From: Lachnospiraceae bacterium
Lineage (GTDB): Bacteria > Bacillota > Clostridia > Lachnospirales > Lachnospiraceae
Assembly: GCA_030523275.1 (NCBI GenBank)
Contig: JAUNIX010000001.1
Location: forward strand, 62,001-126,000
Direction: 5' to 3'
Length of the DNA stretch: 64,000 nucleotides
Position 1 is the stretch's first letter, and each line of letters begins with the position of its first letter. The notes below the pieces were generated by a model, which saw only the letters and a program-made list of their open reading frames with translations, was not told the DNA's origin and made no database searches. Made by a program: the position numbers and the translations under genes. Of the stretch, positions 26,642 to 35,288 are shown in pieces.

Positions 26642-27478
26642 ATGGAAAAAAAGAAAAGTTTAATTCCGAAAGCGGCTCTGATCAAAGCTTGGCTTATTTG
26701 GGAAACGTTTCCACAGACATGTTATAACTACGAAAGAATGATGGGGCAGGTATGTGCCCATATGTTCTCTGCAATTATTAATTTCTTATATAAAGATGAT
26801 CCATCAAAACGTAAAGAAGTTATGAAACGTGAAATTGAATTCTTTAATGTTCATATTGAGTTTGGTGCTTGTATTTTAGGTATGGCAATTGCTCTCGAAG
26901 AACAAAAGTCCATGGGTGAAGATATTCCAGGAGAATTTATTACAAACTTAAAAACATCTTTAATGGGACCTTTAGCTGGTATGGGAGACACCATCTGGCA
27001 AGGCGTAGTAATTCCAATTTTATTAGCATTGTGTATTGATTTGACAAGATCTGGAAGCGGCAATGTATGGGGTGCGGTTATTTATGCAGTTGTTATTGTT
27101 GTAGCGGCATATGCTTTAAGTTATTGGAACTTTATGTTCGGTTATAAAGCCGGTAGTGAAGCAATTATGGACTTCCTGGAAAAAGGAATTTTAAACAAAT
27201 TGATCAAAGGTGCATCCATCATGGGTTGTATGGTTATGGGTGGTCTGATCGTAAATTATGTAACAGCCACCTGCGGTATTGAGATTGTAAGTTCAACTTC
27301 TACATATAGTATTCAGGAAAGTTTCTTAGATGCCGTTTGTCCAAAAATTCTTCCATTAGGAGTGACGATGTTAGTTTACTACTTAATAAATAAAAAACGT
27401 TGGTCTTCCGTTAAAGTAATTGGTCTGATTATCGTAATTGGCATTATTGGCGGCGTAACTGGAATCTTAGCTTATTAA
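26642..27478 (+). CDS. PTS mannose-family EIID subunit
   Basis: This 278-residue membrane subunit begins with IPKAALIKAWLIWETFPQTCYNYERMMGQ, the EIID signature, and contains GPLAGMGDTIWQGVVIPIL, another hallmark. It pairs with EIIC to form the transporter. The ATG at 26642 begins one base after the EIIC stop codon. Upstream in-frame codons overlap the EIIC gene and are not needed. A perfect palindrome GGAAACGTTTCC resembling a catabolite-response element lies inside the gene near its start. Confidence 0.93.
   Translation: MEKKKSLIPKAALIKAWLIWETFPQTCYNYERMMGQVCAHMFSAIINFLYKDDPSKRKEVMKREIEFFNVHIEFGACILGMAIALEEQKSMGEDIPGEFITNLKTSLMGPLAGMGDTIWQGVVIPILLALCIDLTRSGSGNVWGAVIYAVVIVVAAYALSYWNFMFGYKAGSEAIMDFLEKGILNKLIKGASIMGCMVMGGLIVNYVTATCGIEIVSSTSTYSIQESFLDAVCPKILPLGVTMLVYYLINKKRWSSVKVIGLIIVIGIIGGVTGILAY
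26701..26712. promoter_or_regulatory. cre-like palindrome inside the EIID gene
   Basis: GGAAACGTTTCC is a perfect 12-base palindrome close to the CcpA-binding consensus (TGNAANCGNNNNCA). It encodes part of WETFP, a conserved motif in EIID, so it may be fortuitous. Confidence 0.25.
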
Positions 27479-27506
27479 TTAAAATTTTTTAGAAAGAGTG
27501 AGAGAA

Positions 27507-28553
27507 ATGAAAGCAATAATTTTAAATCAACCAAAAGATTTTTCAATCAAAGAGATTGAACTTCCAGATTTAAAAGCCGATGAGGTATTGATTAAAATAC
27601 AGACATCTGGAATTTGCACGAACGATGTACGTGATTTTAATGGTGATTGTAATTATAGTTATCCAAGAATTGGTGGACATGAATATTGTGGAACAATTGC
27701 CAGATTAGGTAGTGAAGTGAATCAATCTAGGTTTCAAGAAGGACAAAAAGTAGTACAGTACATTATTGATGACTGTAAAGAATGTTATTTCTGCAAGCAT
27801 GGAGAAGAAAATATCTGTGAAGAGCATCCGAATAGTAAAATATTCCATAATCCGGATGGATTATCTGGATATGGCGGTTTTGCAGAATATGTCATAGCAA
27901 AAGCAGAAGATTTATTCGTATATCCAGAGGATACACCATTTGAAAATATGGCATTTACAGAACCATTAGCGTGTGTCGTAAACAGCATCGATAGAACCAA
28001 TATTAAATTTGGTGATGATGTTGTAGTGATCGGAGGAGGAACCATGGGACTTCTTCATGTGATACTTGCCAAAATGAAAGGTGCAAGGGTTATTTTAAGC
28101 GAGCCTTTGGAAGAACGAAGGAAAAAAGCCTTATCTCTTGGGTGTGATGATGTCGTGGATCCTATGGCAGAAGATGCAGTAAAAGCAGTAAAAAATATGA
28201 CAGAAGGAAGAGGCGCACTTGTTGTATTTAATACGACAGCTATTCCGGCTATTGCAGCACAAGCAGTAGAAATGACGGCTCCGACAGGAACAACGGTTAT
28301 GTTTAGTTCGATTCATCCCAATAAGCCGGTTCCGGTAGATATGGGAGCAGTACACTCTTATCAAAAAACAGTTACAGGTGCAGTTAGCCCTACAATCTCC
28401 TCTTTCCATCAGGCTGTACAGTTAATTGGAAAAAGATTGGTAGATCCAACTGTTCTTACAGAAGCAGTGATTGATTATAAGGACTTTGATCAGGCAATTG
28501 CTATGGCATCAAGACCAGATACTTATAAAGTAATACTTAATTTTGGAGAATAA
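27507..28553 (+). CDS. Zinc-dependent alcohol/polyol dehydrogenase
   Basis: This 348-residue medium-chain dehydrogenase has the catalytic zinc ligands (GICTNDV and GGHEYCGTI), four structural-zinc cysteines in CKECYFCKHGEENIC, and a nucleotide-binding GGGTMG with an acidic residue (SEPLEERR) that suggests NAD. In this operon it probably oxidises the imported sugar alcohol phosphate, like galactitol-1-P or sorbitol-6-P dehydrogenases, giving a ketose phosphate. The ATG at 27507 is used rather than the GTG at 27498. The exact substrate is inferred from context. Confidence 0.88.
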   Translation: MKAIILNQPKDFSIKEIELPDLKADEVLIKIQTSGICTNDVRDFNGDCNYSYPRIGGHEYCGTIARLGSEVNQSRFQEGQKVVQYIIDDCKECYFCKHGEENICEEHPNSKIFHNPDGLSGYGGFAEYVIAKAEDLFVYPEDTPFENMAFTEPLACVVNSIDRTNIKFGDDVVVIGGGTMGLLHVILAKMKGARVILSEPLEERRKKALSLGCDDVVDPMAEDAVKAVKNMTEGRGALVVFNTTAIPAIAAQAVEMTAPTGTTVMFSSIHPNKPVPVDMGAVHSYQKTVTGAVSPTISSFHQAVQLIGKRLVDPTVLTEAVIDYKDFDQAIAMASRPDTYKVILNFGE

Positions 28554-28555
28554 TT

Positions 28556-30022
28556 ATGGAATACTATGTTGGAATTGATATTGGAACTTCTTCTGCAAAA
28601 TTAATATTAATTGATAATGCGGGGAAAATGATAAAAGAAAGTAATCGAGAGTATGAGATATTAGAGCCGCGGTCAGGGTGGAAAGAAATTGATCCGGAAA
28701 CATGGATGTCAGCAGTTGATGAGGCTATGAAAGAACTTTTGGATGGAATAGATTCTGCGAAAGTTCAGGCGATTGGAGTTACCGGACAGATGCATACCGT
28801 CGTATTTATTGGGAATGATGGAGCATCTATCCGACCGGCACTGATGTGGAATGATACCAGAACAGCAAACGAACTAGCAGGTATCAAAGAACAAATTCAG
28901 CACACTCCAAATATTTCTTATATAGCCAATATTATTTCGACTGGTAGTCCAGCAATGAATCTCTTATGGCTAAAAAAATATGAACCAAAACACTTTCGTG
29001 AAATAAAGAAATTTCTAATTGGTCCAGATTATATTGTATATCGATTGACCGGTAGCTGTCAAACAGATTATTGTGAAGCATCGACATCCTCACTCTTTGA
29101 CTTAAGGACTGGAAAATGGTCTTCGGAAATCAGACAAATTTTTGGATTTCCGGAGAACATTTATCCAGAAGTGAAAGTCGCTGGAGAAATTGCAGGAGAA
29201 GTGACCGATAATTGGAAGAAAAAGTATGGTTTTAAAAATGGAGTAAAAGTGATTACTGGTACTGGTGATAATCCGGCTGCTGCTATTTCTACCGGTTGTT
29301 TGGCTAAGAAATATCCGGTTTTGTCGCTTGGAACATCAGGAGTTTTGATGTATCCGAAAAAAGAATTTGATTTTTCTGCCAAAGGAAAAAATATTATGTT
29401 TTCTCTTGAAAGAGATAATATTCAAATTTTAGTGCAAGGTGTGGTACAATCATGTGGGAGTAGTATGAATTGGTGGATAAAACATATTTTAAATTCAAAC
29501 GATTTTGCAAAAGAAACAGAAGTCAATATTGATCATCTTGGTGAAAATCAACTCCTTTTTTATCCGCATTTGGTTGGTGATAAAACGATTTATGCGGATT
29601 CCAGTCTTAGAGGTGCATTTTTGGGAATTGGTACGGATACTAGTAGGAGTGACATGACAATAGCGGTCATGGAAGGTATTTGTTTTGGCGTGAAACAATT
29701 GATAGAAGTGATGAAAGTGTCAGAACAAGATATGACTGTGTTAAAAGTAACTGGTGGGGGCTCGAAAAATAATATATGGATGCAGATTATGGCCGATGTA
29801 CTAAATGTTAAAATTGAGCAGATGGAAAGTGGAGCCGGGGCTGGATATGGCATTGCTTTGGCGGCATTAGCAAATAATGGAGACGTATCGATGGAGGATG
29901 TTATCGATCAGACAGTTTCGATTAAAAAAATATTTACACCAAGAGAATATAATCAAAAATTGTATCAAAAAAAATATCAGAAATATCAGAAAATTCATGG
30001 GGCACTAAAACAGGTATTTTAG
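28556..30022 (+). CDS. FGGY-family carbohydrate kinase (xylulokinase-like)
   Basis: This 488-residue kinase begins with VGIDIGTSSAKLILID, has VTGQMHTVV and PALMWNDTRT of the xylulokinase branch, the catalytic base Asp238 in GTGDNPAAA, and the ATP-site motif VTGGGSKNNIWMQIMADVL. It phosphorylates a sugar, perhaps a ketose, before aldolase cleavage. It starts two bases after the dehydrogenase stop, so the two are tightly coupled. The sequence resembles xylulokinases, but substrate range in FGGY kinases is broad and cannot be fixed here. Confidence 0.88.
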   Translation: MEYYVGIDIGTSSAKLILIDNAGKMIKESNREYEILEPRSGWKEIDPETWMSAVDEAMKELLDGIDSAKVQAIGVTGQMHTVVFIGNDGASIRPALMWNDTRTANELAGIKEQIQHTPNISYIANIISTGSPAMNLLWLKKYEPKHFREIKKFLIGPDYIVYRLTGSCQTDYCEASTSSLFDLRTGKWSSEIRQIFGFPENIYPEVKVAGEIAGEVTDNWKKKYGFKNGVKVITGTGDNPAAAISTGCLAKKYPVLSLGTSGVLMYPKKEFDFSAKGKNIMFSLERDNIQILVQGVVQSCGSSMNWWIKHILNSNDFAKETEVNIDHLGENQLLFYPHLVGDKTIYADSSLRGAFLGIGTDTSRSDMTIAVMEGICFGVKQLIEVMKVSEQDMTVLKVTGGGSKNNIWMQIMADVLNVKIEQMESGAGAGYGIALAALANNGDVSMEDVIDQTVSIKKIFTPREYNQKLYQKKYQKYQKIHGALKQVF

Positions 30023-30039
30023 AATAGGAGATAGTACGT

Positions 30040-30630
30040 ATGAAAACATGTGATGTATGTGGTCAATCAATTGGTTTTGTGGGGAAATTTAAATATAAAG
30101 ATGGGTATATTTGTAAGAAATGTTATAAAAAAGCCAGTCGACAGTTTACAGAAACGATTACGCAAAAAACGCTTGCAGAAATTAAACTTTTATGTGAAAC
30201 TGAACGTGATGAAAAAGCATTTGAAGGATTTGTGATTACTGGTAGAATTGGAAATTATCTTCTTGTAGATGAAAAAAACTACCGAATCTGTATTCCCAAT
30301 AATCGCATGATGAATAAGAAAGTGTCTGATCCTGATTTTTACGACATCAGGAATATTAAAAAATGTGAACTTTTGGTTTCACCTAAAATGACTTTAAAAG
30401 AATTAAATGAAAAGGCTGTTCATAAATCGGAGGACACAATAGATTATCTAAAAGTCTGTCTTTGGTTTAAAGATACAACAAAGAAAAAAGAAATGATATT
30501 AATAGAAAATCCTGTTCGCATTAAAACCTTTGCATTTCGTCAGTCTTATCGATTTGCGGAAAGAATTGATGAAGAAATTCATAGATTGATGAAAAAGGTA
30601 CAAGAGGAGGCATTTGATGAGGCAATTTGA
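30040..30630 (+). CDS. Zinc-ribbon (DUF4428-like) protein of unknown function
   Basis: This 196-residue protein starts with a treble-cys zinc ribbon, CDVCG then CKKCYKK, separated by a short beta-rich stretch (FVGKFKYKDGYI), as in DUF4428 domains. The rest is a mixed region with SPKMTLKELNEK and an acidic helical end. It lies in the PTS operon, 17 bases after the kinase gene, and overlaps the HPr start by 14 bases, so it is made with them. Its function is unknown; regulation or sensing of the PTS is a guess from position. Confidence 0.65.
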   Translation: MKTCDVCGQSIGFVGKFKYKDGYICKKCYKKASRQFTETITQKTLAEIKLLCETERDEKAFEGFVITGRIGNYLLVDEKNYRICIPNNRMMNKKVSDPDFYDIRNIKKCELLVSPKMTLKELNEKAVHKSEDTIDYLKVCLWFKDTTKKKEMILIENPVRIKTFAFRQSYRFAERIDEEIHRLMKKVQEEAFDEAI

Positions 30631-30874
30631 GTATGTTGTGCAATCGCCGGTAGGGATTCATGCCAGACCGGCAATGATATTAGCACAAACAGCGATGCAA
30701 TTAACAAGCCGGATTACAGTTGAATATAATGGAAAAAGAGCAAACGCAAAAAATATGGCATCTTTATTAACTTTAAGAGTTTATCAGGGAGCGAAAGTTA
30801 CCTTTTATTTAGAGGGAGAAAATGAGAAAAAAGATGCATATTTGTTAAAAATGTGTTGTGAACAAAATTTATAA
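30617..30874 (+). CDS. HPr-family phosphocarrier protein with Asn46
   Basis: This 85-residue HPr protein has the active-site histidine in GIHARPA (His15), which carries phosphate from enzyme I to EIIA. The regulatory Ser46 position reads Asn (AKNMAS), so it cannot be phosphorylated there by HPr kinase. It therefore looks like a dedicated HPr for this PTS operon, free of catabolite control. AGGAGG precedes the ATG at 30617, and a TTG immediately upstream is less likely. It is the last gene before a terminator. Confidence 0.9.
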   Translation: MRQFEYVVQSPVGIHARPAMILAQTAMQLTSRITVEYNGKRANAKNMASLLTLRVYQGAKVTFYLEGENEKKDAYLLKMCCEQNL

Positions 30875-30876
30875 AT

Positions 30877-30910
30877 AAGTGCCATACAAAAAATTAGTAT
30901 GGCACTTTTC
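30877..30910. terminator. Terminator between HPr and adenine deaminase genes
   Basis: AAGTGCCATAC pairs perfectly with GTATGGCACTT across a 9-base A-rich loop, followed by T residues. The genes converge, so it may serve both strands. Confidence 0.85.
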
Positions 30911-30917
30911 TATTTTC

Positions 30918-32660
30918 TCAATAATATCCTACGATCAAGTCAACAATAGCTCCTTTTTTTACATCAACGTATCCTCGGTCGGTTAATTTCAGAGCTGGGC
31001 TGACGGGAAGACCCAGTGTTCCCAGAGACATGATCGGGTTGTTGTGTTGATAGCCAAGTTTTTGCAAACTTTCACGAACCTGACATAGCTTAGTGCTGAT
31101 AATATCCAATGGTTGATCTGAGAGAATACCACAGACAGGCAGAGCAAGTTCTGACAAAATTTTGCCGTTCTGAACTGTGAGATATCCACCGTTTAATTGT
31201 TGAATGCGCTTTACGGCCAGTTCCATGTCAATTTCATTGTCCCCTGTGACAAATAAATTGTGATGATCGTGAAAATAAGTTGTCGCGACAGTACCTCGTT
31301 TTAAACAAGAGCCAGTGAGAAATCCGTAACCGATCGTTCCATTTTTGCCATGTCGTTCAATGACCATGGAAAGCAGACAACCACTGGATTTCCAATCGAT
31401 ATATCCATCTTTTACAGGCATATCGATCAACGTTTCTTTGGTCTGCGTGCGATCAGGCTGCACTTCAATTGCTCGAACAGTCACCGTAGAAGGTATTTTG
31501 GCACCTTTTGGAAGAAAACGAGACACTGGCATTCGGAAATCCTCTTTTGACAGTGGTGAAAACTGGATACTTTCGTAAAAATCCTTTGGAAAAGTATATG
31601 GACTTACTGTGAAATGTGGATGTTTGCGGTTGAAAATTTCTACTCCATTTTTATAAGTAATTTCCGGACACAGGTGAGATGGATTTTTCACCAATATGAA
31701 ATCTGCCAGTTTTCCCGGAGCAATGACTCCGCGGTCATATAAATGCATCCGACGGCTTGGAGTGTAGGTTGCACAATATAATGCTTGTTCCAGCGGAAAT
31801 CCCATTTGAATCGCTTTTTCAACTACATAATTTAACTGTCCCTTTTGGTAAAGAACATCTGCCATGGTATCATCTGTGACAAAAGAGCAGTATTCATATA
31901 ATTGATGTTCTCGAATATAATCCAGAATCTCACTTTTTAGCATTTTATTTTGCAATTCCATAAACATGCCATTTTCAATACGCTGTTTTACCTCTTCCAA
32001 TGTATGTTCTGTGTGATCACCATCAATACCCTGATAAAGAAATTTGGCTAAATCTAATCCCACTAATGAAGGACAATGACCTTCGATTACATAATTGGGA
32101 CGTTCCTGACGTAAATATTCTAAAAACTTTGTGATTTCCAGATCATTTTCTTTGATAATCTGTCGATAGTTCATAATTTCGCCGACGCAGACAACATCTT
32201 TTTCCGTCAGCAAATGCTTCATTGCGTCAAAATCGATAATTCCTCCAGTTGTTTCTAATGCTTCATTCGTAGACGGCACACTACTTGGAATTCCATAGTA
32301 AATATCAATTGGTGCATCTTCGGCGGCCTGGATCATTTCTAAGATTCCACGCATTCCTTTGATGTTGGCCATTTCATGAGGTTCAGATACGATTGTCGTA
32401 ACACCGCAAGAGGCCAAAAATCTGCCAAAAGGACCAGGGGTCATCATTGAACTTTCGATATGCATATGGATATCAATCAGACCTGGTAACATATAAAGTC
32501 CCTGTGCATCCAAAACTTTTTCCGCAGAAAGTGATTCGGAATGTTCCCGGTCAATGTAGAAGAATTTTCCATCTAATACATAAACATCTGCAGATACAAA
32601 TTGTTTTAGATAAGAGTTAAATACTTGTGCATGTTTGATTAATAAAGAGACTTTTTTCAT
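30918..32660 (-). CDS. ade: Adenine deaminase
   Basis: This 580-residue amidohydrolase converts adenine to hypoxanthine and ammonia. It has the metal-binding DIHMHIESSM, the histidine motifs EGHCP and DGDHTEH, and VTDD, then a C-terminal adenine deaminase domain. It is transcribed on the minus strand and lies 40 bases after the purine permease gene, so the two form an uptake-and-salvage unit. Length and motif order match bacterial Ade of the amidohydrolase type. Hypoxanthine would enter purine salvage. Confidence 0.95.
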   Translation of the reverse strand: MKKVSLLIKHAQVFNSYLKQFVSADVYVLDGKFFYIDREHSESLSAEKVLDAQGLYMLPGLIDIHMHIESSMMTPGPFGRFLASCGVTTIVSEPHEMANIKGMRGILEMIQAAEDAPIDIYYGIPSSVPSTNEALETTGGIIDFDAMKHLLTEKDVVCVGEIMNYRQIIKENDLEITKFLEYLRQERPNYVIEGHCPSLVGLDLAKFLYQGIDGDHTEHTLEEVKQRIENGMFMELQNKMLKSEILDYIREHQLYEYCSFVTDDTMADVLYQKGQLNYVVEKAIQMGFPLEQALYCATYTPSRRMHLYDRGVIAPGKLADFILVKNPSHLCPEITYKNGVEIFNRKHPHFTVSPYTFPKDFYESIQFSPLSKEDFRMPVSRFLPKGAKIPSTVTVRAIEVQPDRTQTKETLIDMPVKDGYIDWKSSGCLLSMVIERHGKNGTIGYGFLTGSCLKRGTVATTYFHDHHNLFVTGDNEIDMELAVKRIQQLNGGYLTVQNGKILSELALPVCGILSDQPLDIISTKLCQVRESLQKLGYQHNNPIMSLGTLGLPVSPALKLTDRGYVDVKKGAIVDLIVGYY

Positions 32661-32700
32661 AAGATTCTCCTTCTGTCTTCTGGTTAAAAATTAGCTTTTC

Positions 32701-34005
32701 CTATACAATCGTATAAAAATATAAAATACATACAGCGACTAATATGTACATCATTGGCGAAATTTCTTTGATTTTTCCTGATGCGATTTTCATGATCAGG
32801 TATACAGGGAGAGCTGTACAGATTCCATTGGCAATATTATTTGCGAAAATGGTAAATGTAACGCAGACAAATGCTGGTATACATTCTGTGAGGTCGTCAT
32901 ATTTGATATTTTTCATACTGCTAAGCATATTGATTCCGATGTAAATCAGGATAGGAGCAGTAGCGGCTGAAGGAATAATCAGTGCAATTGGTGCGATAAA
33001 CAATGACAAAGCAAAGAAAATGCTTGTAAAAATAACAGTGAGACCTGTTTTTCCTCCCGCTTCTACACCGGCAGAAGATTCCAGATAAGTTGTCATACTA
33101 GGCATACCAAATAAAGCACCGAAACTGGTAGAAACAGCATCGACTTTAAAACAACGGTCAATACCTGGAAGGTTTCCATTTTCATCTAGATATCCGGCTT
33201 TTGCTCCGACTCCGAGAACGGTTCCAAATGTTGAGAAAAAGTCCGGTACAAATAAAGCAATCAGGAATGGGATATAAGCAAAGTTTAATGCTCCCAGAAA
33301 ATCGATTTTTAAGAATTGACTGCCAATGTTTGCCGGAAGAGAAAAGATTGTTTCCGGCATTTTTGTGATGCCGAGCGGAATCCCAATAATCGTAGTGAGT
33401 AAAATCGTTAAAATCATGCCACCTGGAACATCACGGACTTTCATAAATAATAAAATGATGAAACCAATAACACAGAGGATAACCGGTGCAGAATTTAACT
33501 GTCCGAAAGCCAAAGTGTTTTTGTCTGCATTAGCAACGATCAGCCCGCAGCTTTTAGCACCAAGTAAGGCAATGAAAAGACCGATACCAGCACTGACAGA
33601 TTGTTTTAAGCTGACTGGAATTTCACGGACAACAGCTTCACGAAGTCCAAGAAAAGAAATCAGAATAAAAAGAATACCGCTCCAGAAGATAACACCGGCA
33701 GCAATTGGGGCAGAAATGCCTTCGTTGGAAATCATAGAAGCTACAATTCCGACACTTCCAAGTCCTGGTGCCAGTGCAAATGGGCGGTTCGTAAAAAATG
33801 CCATTGCACAGCTTGTGATAACGATCAGCATAACCATGATGGTCAGCATGACGTGTTTGTCCAATCCGGCACTTTCCAATATACCGGGAACAGTTGCAAG
33901 AACATATGCCATCGTGACAAATGTCGTGAGTCCTGCCAGAAGTTCCGTTTTCACAGACGTATGGTATTCTGACAATTTAAAATGTTTTTCTAAAAATTGT
34001 TGCAT
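32701..34005 (-). CDS. NCS2/AzgA-family purine permease
   Basis: This 434-residue membrane transporter takes up adenine, guanine or hypoxanthine. It has the AzgA/PbuG-type start (FKLSEYHTSVKTELLAGLTTFVTMAYVL pattern), the ALAPG segment in the third helix and about twelve to fourteen hydrophobic segments. The start at 34005 (minus strand) after AAAGGAGATTAAAA is preferred to the upstream Met at 34023. The adenine deaminase gene follows downstream. No purine riboswitch is visible in the 175 bases before the start, so control may come from the divergent LysR gene. Confidence 0.92.
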   Translation of the reverse strand: MQQFLEKHFKLSEYHTSVKTELLAGLTTFVTMAYVLATVPGILESAGLDKHVMLTIMVMLIVITSCAMAFFTNRPFALAPGLGSVGIVASMISNEGISAPIAAGVIFWSGILFILISFLGLREAVVREIPVSLKQSVSAGIGLFIALLGAKSCGLIVANADKNTLAFGQLNSAPVILCVIGFIILLFMKVRDVPGGMILTILLTTIIGIPLGITKMPETIFSLPANIGSQFLKIDFLGALNFAYIPFLIALFVPDFFSTFGTVLGVGAKAGYLDENGNLPGIDRCFKVDAVSTSFGALFGMPSMTTYLESSAGVEAGGKTGLTVIFTSIFFALSLFIAPIALIIPSAATAPILIYIGINMLSSMKNIKYDDLTECIPAFVCVTFTIFANNIANGICTALPVYLIMKIASGKIKEISPMMYILVAVCILYFYTIV

Positions 34006-34180
34006 TTTTAATCTCCTTTTCATGTGTAAAATTGATTCTATCTAAAATTCATTGTATGATGGAGAGAAGATAAAGTCCAATTTATAATTTTCATAAAAAC
34101 TATTCCATTTTGGCATAGTATTGATAAGCACAAAATGGTTTCAGTCGTTAGAGGCATCACAAAGGGGAGGAAAGACGAGA

Positions 34181-35089
34181 ATGGATGTACAAAAATTTAA
34201 TTATATATTATGCATTGCAAAACATCAGAATTTAACAAAAGCTGCGCGTGAATTATATATTTCCCAGCCCACATTGAGTAAATATTTACAAAAACTAGAA
34301 CGAGAGTTGGATGGAAAATTATTTAGTAGAAGTGGAAACTGCTATACTCCTACGTATCTTGGACGGCGTTATATGAATTATGCAAAAAAAATGCTGGAGC
34401 TGAGTCAGGATTGGGAGAAAGAACTTTCGGATTTAAATTCATTTAAAGAGGGGGAATTAAACATTGCATTTCCCTTGATGCGAAGTTCTTGTATGATCCC
34501 GAAAATTCTTCCTATATTTCATGAGAAATATCCAGGAGTGAAAGTAAATTTTTTAGAGGAGACATATGCCATTCAGGAGCGATTATTATTAGATGATCAA
34601 TTGGATTTTGCCATCTTTAATGAAGCAGGTCCACATCCGAAACTCACATATGAGACATTATTGAATGAAGAAATCTTACTTTTGCTTGCTCCTGATCATC
34701 CATTGGCAAAGTGTGGAATAAAACGTGAAAATTGCAAGCATTTGTGGATGGATATGAAATTGTTGGAAAAAGAACCATTCATTCTTAATTTTCCAGATCA
34801 GACAACTGGAAAAAAAGAAATCGAATTATTTGAAAAATACGAGATAAATCCGCCGGTTCCTTTTCATAGCCGAAATCCGCAGGCATGTGCATTATTATCC
34901 CAACAAGGATTAGGGGCTTGTCTGATACCAGAAACGTATGTCAAAAATATGCATTTTGAACAAAAGCCAGCATGTTTTTCTGTTGGCGATGGAGGTGTTT
35001 TTAGCACACTTACGATTGCCTATCGAAAAGGTGCTTATCTCCCTTCTTATGCAAGAGATTTTATCAAAATAGCACAGGAAAATGTTTAA
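34181..35089 (+). CDS. LysR-family transcriptional regulator
   Basis: This 302-residue regulator has the N-terminal LysR winged helix (FNYILCIAKHQNLTKAARELYISQPTLSKYLQKLERELDGKLFSR pattern) and a periplasmic-binding-like effector domain. It is divergent from the purine permease gene, a standard LysR arrangement, so it may control purine uptake and deamination; the effector is not known. The ATG at 34181 is preceded by AAAGGGGAGG at slightly long spacing. An upstream TTG at 34121 seems less likely. Confidence 0.9.
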   Translation: MDVQKFNYILCIAKHQNLTKAARELYISQPTLSKYLQKLERELDGKLFSRSGNCYTPTYLGRRYMNYAKKMLELSQDWEKELSDLNSFKEGELNIAFPLMRSSCMIPKILPIFHEKYPGVKVNFLEETYAIQERLLLDDQLDFAIFNEAGPHPKLTYETLLNEEILLLLAPDHPLAKCGIKRENCKHLWMDMKLLEKEPFILNFPDQTTGKKEIELFEKYEINPPVPFHSRNPQACALLSQQGLGACLIPETYVKNMHFEQKPACFSVGDGGVFSTLTIAYRKGAYLPSYARDFIKIAQENV

Positions 35090-35288
35090 TCCACATAATA
35101 TAGTATAGGACTATATTTCACTTGAATTAAGTATAATATGGCGTTATTCTTTTGATAAAGAAAGGTTTTAACGTTAGACCAACAAGGATATCAGATTTCA
35201 GATCATGAGATGAAGATACAATTGGAACAGATACGAAAGAAAAAATTTTAAAATGGGTATACTATGAAAAAACAAAGGAGGAAGAAAC

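Noticed and set aside
33326..34045. 239-codon open frame on the plus strand opposite the purine permease gene
   Set aside because: It is antisense to a clear membrane protein gene, has no ribosome binding site and no family resemblance.
34006..34180. Possible purine riboswitch before the purine permease gene
   Set aside because: The conserved purine-aptamer loop sequences are not present on the minus strand.
35159..35251. Short open frame reading LDQQGYQISDHEMKIQLEQIRKKKF before the thioredoxin fusion
   Set aside because: It looks like the tail of a lost gene, but it has no start codon or ribosome binding site and I cannot identify a parent family.
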